Assembly (NCBI RefSeq): GCF_958450345.1
Contig: NC_088783.1
Span: 99,257,302-99,321,301, forward strand
Length of the DNA: 64,000 nucleotides
Origin: Calliphora vicina
Lineage: Eukaryota; Arthropoda; Insecta; Diptera; Calliphoridae
Direction: 5' to 3'
The position numbers and the translations under genes were made by a program. The number at the start of each line of letters is the position of its first letter. Within the stretch, counting starts at the first letter, position 1. This document shows, piece by piece, positions 50,901 to 59,094 of this stretch. The notes under the pieces are model-generated. The model saw only the letters and a program-made list of their open reading frames with translations. It did no database searches and had not been told where the DNA came from.

Positions 50901-51409
50901 AACAAAATGACAAAACCATAAACAGAAAAGAACAATAACAATGCAAACAATTATGTTTTATGTAGTAAATGTAATAACTTCGAGTTATGGAGCTCAGGAA
51001 ATGCTATGTAGACAAATTGGTCAAGCAAGTCAGGACATTTTTTGCTACAGAATAGTATAGATACATACCTGTTGGCCAATGTTTCATCACGTTCAGTTTC
51101 GAGTGCTTGAGTTAAGATGGGTGTAACTTGAAGGGGCTGACTTTGATGTTCTTGTTGTTGCTGCTGATGTTTATTAGTAGACGACAGTGTTGTTGACGAC
51201 TTGTTGTCTCCCGGTATCCTTGGCTCCTTGCCCCCTCCATTATTTGGATTTTTGCTTATTCTCAAACTATTACTATCTGGTAAATGCTTTAGAGTGCCTT
51301 CACATACCTTGCGCACTGTGCCACAGTTTAGACATTTTAAGGATTCCGTTGGATTGATAACATTGCAATTTGTGCAAGACCATTGCAATACTGATGCTAT
51401 TGTACCCAT
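26973..51409 (-). CDS. sol: small optic lobes, zinc-finger calpain-like cysteine protease (CAPN15 family)
   Basis: Ten coding exons on -: 51069-51409, 41272-41804, 31603-32806, 31057-31301, 29672-29944, 28035-29587, 27764-27970, 27441-27707, 27228-27370, 26973-27150. All are GT/AG with agreeing phases, giving 1647 residues (Drosophila SOL is about 1600). Six RanBP2-type zinc fingers (W-x-C-x2-C-x10-C-x2-C): exon 1, exon 2, exon 4, two in exon 5 and one in exon 6. Exon 3 is a long low-complexity region with Asn, Gln and His runs. The calpain core is in exon 6, with the triad apparently complete: Cys in GNCWLLSAL (about 1132), His in PRHAYSVLD (about 1298) and Asn in LRNPWG (about 1318). Exons 7-10 form the C-terminal SOL homology region; there is no EF-hand domain. 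The Drosophila gene is needed for optic lobe development. Introns 1 (9.3 kb) and 2 (8.5 kb) are swollen by transposons. Confidence 0.95.
29945..31056 (-). other. sol intron 4, gene-free
   Basis: 1.1 kb between coding exons 4 and 5. AT-rich; I see no transposon ends and no convincing coding frame. Confidence 0.5.
32807..33078 (-). other. sol intron 2, start of the repeat-filled part
   Basis: Downstream edge of the 8.5-kb intron 32807-41271, before the tandem duplication. No features. Confidence 0.45.
33079..35327. repeat. Tandem duplication, copy A (about 2249 bases)
   Basis: Every landmark recurs 2249 bases later (33242/35491, 33721/35970, 34263/36512) with no difference that I could find. 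The unit has a non-coding left half and a decayed LINE right half. The junction at about 35320-35335 reads TAGTTTTAGTATAATTACCTTATT, with a few extra bases. Confidence 0.9.
33955..35327 (+). pseudogene. Decayed LINE (RT to RNase H), copy A
   Basis: Aligned with 46380-47870 of the LINE at 44031. YADD has become YANDV, and there are several frameshifts, internal deletions and a TAG in the RNase H region. Same family as the intron 1 LINE but older. Confidence 0.8.
35328..37576. repeat. Tandem duplication, copy B (about 2249 bases)
   Basis: Second unit. At its right edge (37561-37580) it runs on into further LINE sequence (TTTTGCTGGCTGTAAACTGAG), which copy A lacks, so B holds the original right border. 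Confidence 0.9.
36204..37660 (+). pseudogene. Decayed LINE (RT to 3' end), copy B
   Basis: Same as copy A, then continues through GCTGGCTGTAAACTGAGTAACATACTGG into the LINE 3' untranslated region. It shows what copy A would have looked like before duplication. Confidence 0.8.
37661..38191. other. Gene-free part of sol intron 2
   Basis: About 530 bases; the start may still be LINE 3' untranslated sequence. No other structure seen. Confidence 0.4.
38192..39708. mobile_element. PIF/Harbinger element, inactive
   Basis: 1517 bases. Ends CACCCGTATTCTGGTTGTCG and CGACAACCAGAATAAGGGTG with more GTCGTCG/GTCGACA repeats inside; AAT on both sides (38189-38191, 39709-39711). On +, about 38440-38640 reads as a broken Myb/SANT-like protein (EELRKNPSLARGFNRGN, then CPPRRLFDGWQKIW), the usual accessory protein. 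On -, 39009-39239 reads as the start of a HARBI1-type transposase (TLRFLAQGSYQVSVG, then SQLAVSKIL). Both are broken and most of the nuclease is lost. Confidence 0.8.
39712..40306. other. Gene-free part of sol intron 2
   Basis: AT-rich. The - strand of 40040-40290 may be a continuation of the FLYWCH-like remnant but is too damaged to read. Confidence 0.35.
40307..40540 (-). pseudogene. FLYWCH-like zinc-finger remnant, possibly from a MULE
   Basis: The - strand frame has the spacing of a FLYWCH finger (GKRCKPKFIY, YQWQTKKNAMYKCKQR, VRGVLR) but one Cys/His pair is unclear. FLYWCH fingers are often carried by insect Mutator-like transposons. Weak evidence. Confidence 0.3.
40810..41070. mobile_element. 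261-base Harbinger-type MITE
   Basis: Ends CACCCCTATCGCGAATCAAC and GTTATTGTCGATAGGGGTG; AAT on both sides (40807-40809, 41071-41073). The terminal CACCC and AAT duplication are shared with the Harbinger element at 38192-39708. Confidence 0.8.
41805..42359. other. sol intron 1, gene-free stretch
   Basis: AT-rich intron upstream of coding exon 2; no repeats identified. Confidence 0.45.
42360..42797 (+). pseudogene. 3' end of another LINE, with poly(A)
   Basis: The frame 42408-42716 contains LCETCNVIETANHLIFYC, the C-x2-C..H..C motif found at the end of LINE ORF2 proteins. An untranslated tail and a run of 14 A (42784-42797) follow. Not the same family as the LINE at 44031, which ends in AACCT. 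Strongly 5'-truncated. Confidence 0.65.
42798..44030. repeat. Spacer and degenerate short repeats in sol intron 1
   Basis: From about 43540 a motif of the form (A)GAAACATGAAATTA followed by GATCCTGA/GATACTGAATAAGT and a GGGGGATTT segment recurs at about 43560, 43680 and 43940, and again at 48258 and 48307 after the LINE. The spacing is irregular (about 120-260 bases). ACTC runs occur at 43112-43130. Confidence 0.5.
44060..44452 (+). pseudogene. LINE ORF1, C-terminal part
   Basis: Open from about 44060 to the TGA at 44450-44452. Contains LNPALKLEVIRTSELP and TVWIPPPVRPVET, resembling the C-terminal gag-like region of R1/LOA-type ORF1 proteins. The N-terminal part is lost to 5' truncation. It overlaps the ORF2 ATG by about 50 bases. 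Confidence 0.6.
44400..48065 (+). pseudogene. LINE ORF2: endonuclease, reverse transcriptase, RNase H, Cys/His tail
   Basis: The frame is open upstream to 44355, but ATG 44400 is the likely start. Apurinic-type endonuclease comes first (ALIQEPW, VMGCDANAHHSQWGS, SDHSRI). The RT follows (SPGPDGV, DFRPISLSSFLLKTLE, AFLDIEGAFNN, GTPQGGVLSPLLW, AYADDVV at 46398). RNase H has its four acidic residues (FIDGSK, FQAEIFAIW, YVDSQAAL, GNEVADELAR). The frame stops at TGA 47808-47810, where the sister copy at 19185 has a Gly codon. Beyond it the same frame stays open to TGA 48063-48065 and encodes CRVCGDAEEIETVEHIMCNC. One base change thus separates it from a full protein; the protein as it stands lacks the Cys/His tail. 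Confidence 0.9.
48234..48256 (+). repeat. (AACCT)n tail of the LINE
   Basis: Four units of AACCT and then AA at the 3' end of the LINE. On the other strand this is TTAGG, the telomere repeat of most insects (lost in flies). Confidence 0.85.
48257..48921. repeat. Degenerate repeats and spacer in sol intron 1
   Basis: Continuation of the motif seen at 43540-44030 (CATGAAATTA at 48260, GATCCTGAATGAGTGAG near 48322). No genes. Confidence 0.45.
48922..49196 (+). mobile_element. Probable Helitron-like element
   Basis: Starts TCTTTATATATATAA and ends GCCGGGACAGCTAG before T. Near the start, CTCCTTAACGGCTGGGCCGA parallels the ACGGCTGGACCGA of the Helitron at 5102. The interior (CATGGCACCTCCCATACAAA, TCTGGAGTACTAT) is related to 63100-64000. 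Confidence 0.6.
49203..49433. mobile_element. 231-base Tc1/mariner MITE
   Basis: Ends CAGTGAGCCTCAAAAGTGAG and the complement, TA on both sides (49201-49202, 49434-49435). It sits directly against the Helitron-like element. No coding. Confidence 0.85.
49436..51068. other. sol intron 1, gene-free
   Basis: AT-rich sequence, with a CA/GT-rich stretch at about 50470-50500 and 50630-50650. No transposon ends found. Confidence 0.4.
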
Positions 51410-51961
51410 TTTAATTCAATTGTCCTGTTTAGGGGCAAGACAAAATTACCTATTATCAATATTTGTATGTATAAAAAACTTTATCAGACTGTTTATCAAT
51501 CACAATTCTTAAACATTTGATTCATTTTTTGTATACCTCCCGCCACCCACAAAATTTTTCCAACCCCTTTTTCAAAATGCTGGTGTCTACCAAAATTTAT
51601 TTTCACATTTTTTTATTAAACTTTTAGAATATTCTAAGCAATCTTGAAGATTTACTCCACTGAATACGGCAATTTATTAAATACAACTTTTTAGAATTTT
51701 AAATACATTTCTTAAATTCTTATCACTTTATTTTAGCAAGAAAAATAATATTAGAGAAAAAATCAGTCTGTCTGGCTTTGTGCTTATCAGTGTTGGTAAT
51801 CGTTTATTAATCAAAACTCGATAAATGAGTGTATTAAAAATCGCTGCAAATTTGCTAAACTTTTTTTGGTGTTTATATTTTTGCGATAAATCGCAAAATT
51901 CTTAACTTTGAAAATTTGTTTGAAAATCGCTAGGTTTTTCTTAACTAAACCACAGTACTAG
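51410..51961. other. sol 5' region
   Basis: Upstream of the sol start codon (- strand); expected to hold 5' untranslated sequence or promoter. I could not define a promoter motif. Confidence 0.4.
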
Positions 51962-52401
51962 TAGGGTTCTATAAGTCGATTGTTTGAACAATCGACTTTT
52001 TGCTGCAAAAGTCGAAATCGACTTTTTGGTCGGAAAAAAGTCGAATAGTCGATAAAAGTCGACTTTTTAGATTGCTAAAAAAATATTTAATTGCAACATT
52101 ATAATAAAACTATTGCAATTTGGTACACTTGCATTTTTTGTAGTGTATGCTAATATAAATAATAAAAGTTTATAAAATAAAGCTTTTTTCTACACAAAAT
52201 TCTTCTAACTATTATCGCCTTGATAAATTTAATTTTTATTGCTAAACATTACAAAAGGCGCATCAATAAATGTAGAAACCATGTATTTTTTACAAAAAAA
52301 TTTTAAAAAGTCGAAAATAGTCGGAAAGTCGAAAATAGTGGAAATAAGTTGATTATCTAAATTTCGAAAAGTCGACTTTTTGTTTCAGCTATAGAACCCT
52401 A
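51962..52401. mobile_element. hAT-like MITE, AAGTCGACTT family
   Basis: Ends TAGGGTTCTATA and TATAGAACCCTA, 440 bases apart. Both subterminal zones are filled with AAAGTCGACTTTT and variants (AAGTCGAAATCGACTTTTTG, AGTCGATAAAAGTCGACT). The target duplication is not clear (AGTACTAG against CTACACGC). Confidence 0.7.
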
Positions 52402-52845
52402 CTACACGCAAATCCTGCGTGACGAACGTTTCATTCGTACACGTTTTCATATTTAAATATGATTTTTTTTTTGGTTTTTCAAATAATATACCTCCAACGA
52501 ATACTATACGATATAGTGAGATTTAAGTGCAATTCCAAATGACATAAGATATTACGCTCATTACAAATTATCCAGATGTTTGAAAATTATCTCCTTTTCC
52601 GTGCGAGAAGTTGTGAAAAATTCCATTCAAAGTGAAATTACTCAAAATTAATTTGTATTTAAATTGAATGGTCAAAAATATAGCTGTCAATCGAACACTT
52701 AAGTAATGATAAAAACACATTAAAAAATTAAATTTATTTTGTATAAAAATAAGATATCTGAGCTAGTGTTGGATTTGGTAATCATGTTTAAAAAAACTAA
52801 AATTCTTATTTTTTTTATGGGATTTGCGCCCCATGTTGTGGGTTT
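52402..52845. other. Spacer
   Basis: No feature supported. An ATG near 52784 gives a short hydrophobic peptide (KILIFFMGF) but ends at once. Confidence 0.3.
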
Positions 52846-53085
52846 TTGGAACTATTTTTAAGGATTCAAAAAACATCAATTGTATTAATTTTTAATGCAG
52901 AATCGACTGGTGAAATCATATTTGCAATATATTCATCCGTTTTTGCTCTACAGAAAAATGTGCTCGTCTTTAGGTGCATTGAACTACCACAAGGAGTGAA
53001 AATTTTCCAAAAAAAAGGACGCCATTATTTTTATTTACGCAAAAACCTTCGGAAAAATGATGATACCCGCAAATTAAATTTTTGA
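52846..53085 (+). CDS. Possible small coding exon, unidentified
   Basis: An open frame of 79 codons on the strand of the acylphosphatase and 450 bases before it. The second half (VFRCIELPQGVKIFQKKG, then HYFYLRKN) looks more protein-like than chance frames here. No start codon in good context and no family recognised. It may be an exon of a decayed or unseen gene. Confidence 0.2.
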   Translation: MELFLRIQKTSIVLIFNAESTGEIIFAIYSSVFALQKNVLVFRCIELPQGVKIFQKKGRHYFYLRKNLRKNDDTRKLNF

Positions 53086-53533
53086 AATTAACTCTAATGT
53101 ACATATTTACACAAAAAATGGGCGATATATCGAAAACGCTTTACTCAATTTATAATATTTCAAAATAATGAAATTAAAAAAAATATTCAAAAAGATATAT
53201 GTATATGTATGTATGTAGATAAACAAAAACAAATTTTTCAAATGTTTAAAATTTTGTTTTTGCTATCCACATAAATATCACTTTGGTGATTTACAAAATT
53301 AGGACCATGTTTTTCATTCAATAAAATTGCATGAAATTTGTAACACAGTTGTGAAATTGTTTGCTGAATACACGTATTTTGCCATCCAAAAATAATTTTA
53401 ATGAAAATCTAAGTATCTCGACTTCTTGGAATAATTGTTCCCGCATTTTATTACTACAATTCCTCTAAAGTATACTATTGTTAATTCTTTTACATTGCTA
53501 ATTTTTCGATGATATCTTGGCAGACCCGTGCAA

Positions 53534-54922
53534 ATGGCCAGTTTGCGACAGCTGATTGCTTTACTGCTTTGTAGTGTTTGTTATTCTGCAATCTGTAAGG
53601 AACATTTCTGTAATATGCCACAAATTTTACACTGTGAATTTGAAGTATTTGGAATAGTGCAAGGTGATAAATATATTTTTCAAAACTTTTTAATGTTGAA
53701 CAATTTTTTTTTCAATTTTTAGGAGTTTCATTTCGTATGGTAAAGCATAACCAAGGCATATTAAATATACATATGTACATTAGGGACATAACTATTGGCA
53801 ATTTTGGCAATTTTGGCAAATATGCAAATTGGCATATCAAAGTCGAATAGAGCATTAAAAAATATGAAAACCCACGGTATTATTTTTTTGCGGTTGTTAA
53901 AAAAGTTCACGCACCAAACGCCATAAAGTTTTTCATGAAATATTTTCAATTATTTTAAAATACAATATATTTTATTTTAATAATAACTGCGGACATACTT
54001 CAAAAGATAATTTTTAAGTAAGGGAAGTATACCTCGCACTTGCAAAAAAAAAAATATGAAATAATTTATATAATTTTTCGGAGAAAAAAAAATTGATTTA
54101 TTTTAGAAATTGGTGTTGGTGCGTGATGTTTTTGATTCCAAATGACCTAAAAAAATGATTTTCATTACTTATACAAAATTGGCCATCACGTGGTGGTATG
54201 CCAAAAATTTCGCTAAAATTAGTTATATGCCTAATGTACATAACTTGAGTATAACCAAAATCACAACGACAGACATTTAAAGGAATGTGTTTATTTTTGT
54301 TACAAGCACAAAATGGGTTGTAAACATATTTGTTAATACGTTTCCGATTCTGCAACTAATGAAAATTGCATGTATTTTCTCGTATCTATTGTCGTTGCTC
54401 TACCCAAAATACTTAGCTTATCCGATTGTAAATTAATTCGTAGGACACTGACGAAAGATCAATCTGAAATATACATTTTATAAAATATAAGAAACTGATT
54501 TATTGGTATACCAGTATATTGCTATATTGGTATATATTGCAGAAAAACAATTATCTGGGAAATCACTATTTCTACAAATGTCTGATATTAAGTGATAGTT
54601 ATCGATATACATAGTTTGATAATAACTAAAATTAAATACAGTTTACAGAAAAACAGGCGAAATCATTGGGTGTACGTGGATGGTGCATGAATACACGCAA
54701 CGATACTGTTAAGGGAGAGATTGAAGCTCCACCTGAAGAATTTGCTCAAATGTAAGCACGCTTTGAATTTTTAAGTAAAATATATTAAAACGTCCCTTGA
54801 TTTTAAGGAAAATATGGCTCGAAAAAACTGGAAGTCCAACTAGTCGTATAGACAAAGTTATTTTTGGCGATATAAAAGAAATTGATAGCTTTACATTTGA
54901 AAGTTTTAGTATAAAATATTAA
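53534..54922 (+). CDS. Acylphosphatase
   Basis: Four exons: 53534-53663, 53723-53739, 54642-54751, 54808-54922, GT/AG with agreeing phases, 123 residues. It hydrolyses the carboxyl-phosphate bond of acylphosphates. The family signature is complete: FEVFGIVQGVSFR with the phosphate-binding Arg, and LGVRGWCMNT with the catalytic Asn, then GTVKG-like DTVKGEIEAP and the ending TGSPTSRIDKV...FTFESFSIKY. Exon 2 is only 17 bases and encodes VSFRM with the key Arg. The first ATG adds about 26 residues with a hydrophobic stretch (LIALLLCSVCYSAIC) before MPQILHCEFEVFG; the usual cytosolic enzyme would begin at that second Met (53615). AATAAA lies at about 54978. Which of the fly paralogues it is remains open. 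Confidence 0.9.
54098..54355 (-). CDS. Possible small gene antisense in the acylphosphatase intron
   Basis: A - strand frame of 85 codons, Cys-containing (PFCACNKNKHIPLNVCRCDF, then FGIPPRDGQFCIS). Composition is less AT-driven than neighbours. A TTGCAG acceptor lies just inside the frame start (about 54350), so it could be a last exon. No family recognised. Confidence 0.25.
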   Translation of the reverse strand: MQNRKRINKYVYNPFCACNKNKHIPLNVCRCDFGYTQVMYIRHITNFSEIFGIPPRDGQFCISNENHFFRSFGIKNITHQHQFLK

Positions 54923-55012
54923 ATACATAATGTTAATTATTGTCTTATTATTAATATAGTAATATTTATTTAAAATCAATAAATGTATGTACTCTAACTC
55001 TAACCGAACACT

Positions 55013-55256
55013 TAGAGTTTAGTGTTCGGTTTTAACCGAAACAATTGTTTTCGAAATTAATTATGAATAAATTGATATGTATGCCAATTGCAAATCTCTT
55101 ATCAAATATATGCAAGATATTTTTATATATTATCAACCGATTTTGTTTCGGATTATATCCCAAATTGAGATTTAAATTTAGGATATATGTATATCAGTTT
55201 ATGCACATTTAATTTCGAAACAAATTGTTTCGTTTAAAACCGCACACGAAACTCTA
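55013..55256. mobile_element. 244-base hAT-like MITE
   Basis: Ends TAGAGTTTAGTGTTCGGTTT and the complement of TAGAGTTTCGTGTGCGGTTT; arms continue through ACGAAACAATT for about 50 bases. Target duplication not clear. Lies just after the acylphosphatase poly(A) region. Confidence 0.7.
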
Positions 55257-55643
55257 GATAGAATTATGAAATTAAACACAGGCACTAATCTTGATATTTT
55301 ATTTCTCCTAAAAGTATGTAATGAGAGCCCAAAAGCTGATTTTTTCATATGTAAGTACGCAAAAACGCCAATCATAAGTAACGCCTTCTGTAATTGTTCT
55401 TTGCATTTTTAAAGTTTCCCAGCTCTGGAACATTCTTACCCCCATTTTCTCAATCTCTGGTTATATTTTATAGTGGCGATATACTGACAGTTCTCATACA
55501 AAAAAATGTTAATTGAAAGTATATAGTTACGAAAAACGATAACCAGATATTGATAAAATGGTGCTAAATCTGCTAAAAGCTCTAGAAATAGATCATTCTA
55601 GTTTTGATATTTCATGAAACTACTAGAAGATAGCACTGTGTAT
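55257..55643 (+). repeat. Spacer and LTR fragment, left part
   Basis: About 55565-55643 matches, inverted, the LTR-like sequence at 60000-60075 (CTGCTAAAAGCTCTAGAAAT). The LTR piece continues at 57319 beyond the hAT insertion. Confidence 0.6.
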
Positions 55644-55909
55644 TAGAGATGAGCGATATTTCCATACCTGTGATTTAATCACTGTGATTGAAAAATCGCT
55701 GGTAACAACAGTTACTGAATATTGCAAGTAACAGGTACATTTAAATCGTTCTTTCATATTTTTCAACATACTGTTAAATGTCGTTCCTTAATATTTTTCA
55801 ACATTCACTGGTAACGTTTTTGAAAAATCAGTGGAACAACTGTAATAACAGGTACTTTTAATATAGTTCTTTCACATTTTTCAACATACTGTTAAATGTC
55901 GTTCCTTTA

Positions 55910-56805
55910 CAGTGCCGGACTTAAATATTCACACAGCATACAGATTTCTCTTTAATCGTCCATATTTTTTAAGCGAAGGCCCCAACATTCGTACGGATTT
56001 CAACAAAAATATTTATTTACATATAACTTATGGAAATATATGGAAAAACTAAACATAAGGTGGCACATTTCAGAAAAATAATTATCTAATGTTTCGAAGT
56101 TCGATTTTAAGGGGGACAAAAATATTCACACAGTTTCTAATTTTTAATAGGAAAATAGTTTTTTTAAATAGTTCAATATTTTGTGGAGTAGCCTATCTTT
56201 TTCATAACTTCTTTTAATCGTCTTGGCATTGAATCGACCAATTTTTGGTGACGTAAGCTCCAATATTTTGCCATTTTTGTAACAGGACTTCTTTAAGTTG
56301 AGTATTACTAATAATATGGTGCTTTCCTACACGTTCGGTCAATTTATCCCACAAATGTCCTATGGAATTCATGTCAGGTGATTGCGGTGGAGTCGAGGAT
56401 TGTGGGGAACATGATGCACTACCCATAAACACAGTGTGTTTGGGGTCATTGTACTGTTGATAACAGAAATATTCCCAAGCTTTAACTTTAGAGCACATTG
56501 TAGTAGGTTTTCTTTTAAAATATTAAGGTTGTCCACAAAATATTAAACTATTTAAAAAAACTATTTTCCTATTAAAAATTAGAAACTGTGTGAATATTTT
56601 TGTCCCCCTTAAAATCGAACTTCGAAACATTAGATAATTATTTTTCTGAAATGTGCAACCTTATGTTTAGTTTTTCCATATATTTCCATAAGTTATATGT
56701 AAATATTTTTGTTGAAATCCGTACGAATGTTGGGGCCTTCGTTTAAAAAATATGGACGATTAAATATAAATCTGTATGCTGTGTGAATATTGAAGTCCGG
56801 CACTG
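55910..56805. mobile_element. Tc1-like element with about 270-base TIRs
   Basis: TA on both sides (55908-55909, 56806-56807). Ends CAGTGCCGGACTTAAATATT and its complement with small changes. Arms match over about 270 bases each, leaving only about 360 bases in the centre, part of which is the transposase remnant. Confidence 0.9.
56214..56498 (-). pseudogene. Tc1 transposase, C-terminal remnant
   Basis: Contains NDPKHT, PPQSPDMNSIGHLWDKL and a C-terminal helix region, as in Tc1 transposases. The usual QQDNDPKH has become QQYNDPKH and the catalytic Glu of N.IEHLWD is Gly, so two of the three DDE residues appear lost. The N-terminal DNA-binding part is absent. Confidence 0.85.
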
Positions 56806-57318
56806 TATATTATTCAACATTCATTGGTAACGTTTTTAAAAAATCACTGGTAACAAATGTAGAAAGTAACAGGTACTTTTAATGTCGTTCTTTTACGTAT
56901 TTAAACCAACTGTTAATAACGTTCTTTTATATTTTTCAACATTCATTGGTAAAAACAATTAATGCATATTTTTAGGCGCATAATTTTCTATATCTCCAAC
57001 ACAGTGTATAAAATAAAAAGTTAGTAACATATTAGTTAGTTCTCTTAAAATTTTGTTACATTTGCTTATTTCTTTATTTTCCTATGTTTTTTTTAACAGA
57101 CGTTTTTAAATCAGCAAATATTAGTTTTAGGTTAACATAAGAACAGATTTATGAATGAAAATTATACATATGTATTCTTCTTAACATAATGGTTATTTTG
57201 CTTAACATAGACAAAACGTGATCACAGTCACTGTTTAAAAGTACAGTGATTTATAAATCACGTTCACTGAGAACGACGTTCTTCAAAAATCACGGGATCG
57301 CTCATCTCTACTGTGTAT

Positions 57319-57431
57319 ATGCATGGTAGCAGCGGTTGCAGTCACTTTATTGTAGGCGCTGTTAAACTTAACATCAACTGTATTACCAGTATGTTTTAAT
57401 ATACGTGTGTAATATAAGTGTGTGTATTAGG
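57319..57431 (+). repeat. LTR fragment, right part
   Basis: Continues 55565-55643 across the hAT insertion; CATCAACTGTATTACCAGT matches the complement of 59950-59970. Confidence 0.6.
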
Positions 57432-58020
57432 GTGGGTCAATTTGTTCGGGCGTGAAAAAACGTGACATGCGTATAGCAAAATCGGAATCTACACAAACTT
57501 CTAAGAAAATTACCAAAATAAAGTATGGGTCTAAAATCAAAACCTTGCTCCCGCTGAGAGACTTCCAAATACACGTTTAAGAAATTTCACTGTCCAACAA
57601 ATTGAGATTTTTTGATTATAACAGAATAGCGATCCTATAATTCTGAAACGGCTGTTGAGTGTATAATTTTTGGAGAATAAACTTATAATTTTTTTTACAG
57701 TGGGCCAAAGTTTTAATTTTTTGATCGAAGGGTGCATTATACTAACTGAAAAAATTGTTGTAAGTTAATGTCTGAGAGAATTCTTATTGTCAGAGTTATA
57801 TTGAGGAATTTTATGGGGATAATTTTTGTGGAAGATCTTAACACTCTATCTCCGCTATTTATGGATCAATTTGATCAATTTTTCGAGAAAATCAAAAAAG
57901 TCCTTTAAAAAAGAACGTTTAAGGACTAAAATATTCTACGAAAATGTTTGCATTGTAGGGTCCAAATGGCATCACATTAAACTGTCATATTCCATCACTA
58001 GCGCTAAAGGCGGGTTTCTC
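57432..58020. other. Unassigned, starts with hAT-like TAGGGTGGGTC
   Basis: TTAGGGTGGGTCAATTTGTTCGG at 57430 looks like a transposon end, but the matching right end was not found; it may have been cut off by the LTR element at 58021. No genes. Confidence 0.35.
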
Positions 58021-58024
58021 CTTG

Positions 58025-58310
58025 TCTGAAATTTCTACCTGCCAATAACCACTTTGCAAATCCAATGTGAGGAACCATTTTGTTCATCTAGTTTGTCCAG
58101 GGTGTCAATTCTTGGTAGTGGGTAGCTGTATTTTTAGTTGACGTCGTTCAGCTTTCTATAATCGACGCAAAATCTAGTGCTGCCGTCTTTCATTTTAACT
58201 AAAACAACAGGCGAGATCCAAGGACTTGAAGATGGTTCAATTATACCGTTCAGCTCCATTTCGTTAAACACCTCTTTCACTTCCTTTAGCTAGAGGAATA
58301 CTTCTGGGCA
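58025..58310 (-). pseudogene. Gypsy-type RT fragment
   Basis: On - reads NGIIEPSSSPWISPVV, then VKMKDGSTRFCVDYRKLND, the conserved opening of the Ty3/gypsy RT palm. Stops and frameshifts follow. Confidence 0.75.
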
Positions 58311-58560
58311 TCTGCTTTTTTGGCATCTTGATTTTTTAAGGCGAAGGTGGAGGTATGTTTCTTCAGAAGCTGTTTGGCCTTATTTCTATCGGGTGGCGCT
58401 AATTCTTCTACCTATTTCACTAGTAGCTCGTGTTCTTTGGTGGACATATTGGCAGGTTCCGGATTTTACTTGCAATTGATTACTGCTTCTGCTGAAGCAC
58501 ATTGATTGAATTTGGCTTAACGACTTTTTCATAGCTGGATAGGTTACAGGATTGTTTTTA

Positions 58561-58990
58561 TAATAGGTCTGTTCATTTACTTTCCCAGTAAATACTTGCA
58601 ACGAGAGAATAAAATCAAAATTTACAAAGTTACTCTTTTAAATTCTCAATAATAGTAAAAAGTAAATGAACGCTTTTCCAGTAACAATTGTTTTATATAC
58701 ACAATTTTCTTATTTTATTCCTTTTAAAATGTATAAATACTCAAATTTTCTTCAATTTTATTGATAATTTTTTTTTTTTTTTCACCACAAAAATAAAATT
58801 GTAAATAAATAAACAATAATACAAAACATTTGAAATATAAGCAGATATTACTAGTTCCAAATAGAACTTGTAATAGTTTGCAACGAGAGAACACTCTCTA
58901 AAATTTATACGCTCTTGATTTTTTCTCCACTTGCAAGTTTTTTGAGTTAATGAACGCTTTTCCAGTAACAATTGTTACTAACTAGTAACA
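58561..58990. mobile_element. Possible MITE inside the gypsy element
   Basis: TAGGTCTGTTCATTTAC on the left and TTATTGAACAGAGCTA on the right form rough inverted ends. Inside, TGAACGCTTTTCCAGTAACA occurs twice (58665, 58948) and TTGCAACGAGAGAA twice (58596, 58877). ACGAGAGAGCAAGAGAG at about 12752 is related. Confidence 0.45.
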
Positions 58991-59094
58991 ACTTTTAGTT
59001 ATTGAACAGAGCTAATATCACATTTTATTTCTACTGGTTCTACCACACACAAACTGTGTTGTCCTCACAATCTCCCTCCACACGGGAAGGACTG

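Larger units (their letters stand above)
55644..57310. mobile_element. hAT-type element split by a Tc1 element
   Basis: Ends TAGAGATGAGCGAT and ATCGCTCATCTCTA. Exact 8-base duplication CTGTGTAT at 55636-55643 and 57311-57318. Without the Tc1 insertion it is about 770 bases. Inside are repeated units of GGTAACA...CAGGTAC and TTTTTCAACATxCTGTTAAATGTCGTTC (about 55700-55905 and 56810-56960). No hAT transposase. Confidence 0.85.

Noticed and set aside
57537..58029. Short frames at 57537-57737 and 57826-58029
   Set aside because: No motif, no splice or start context.
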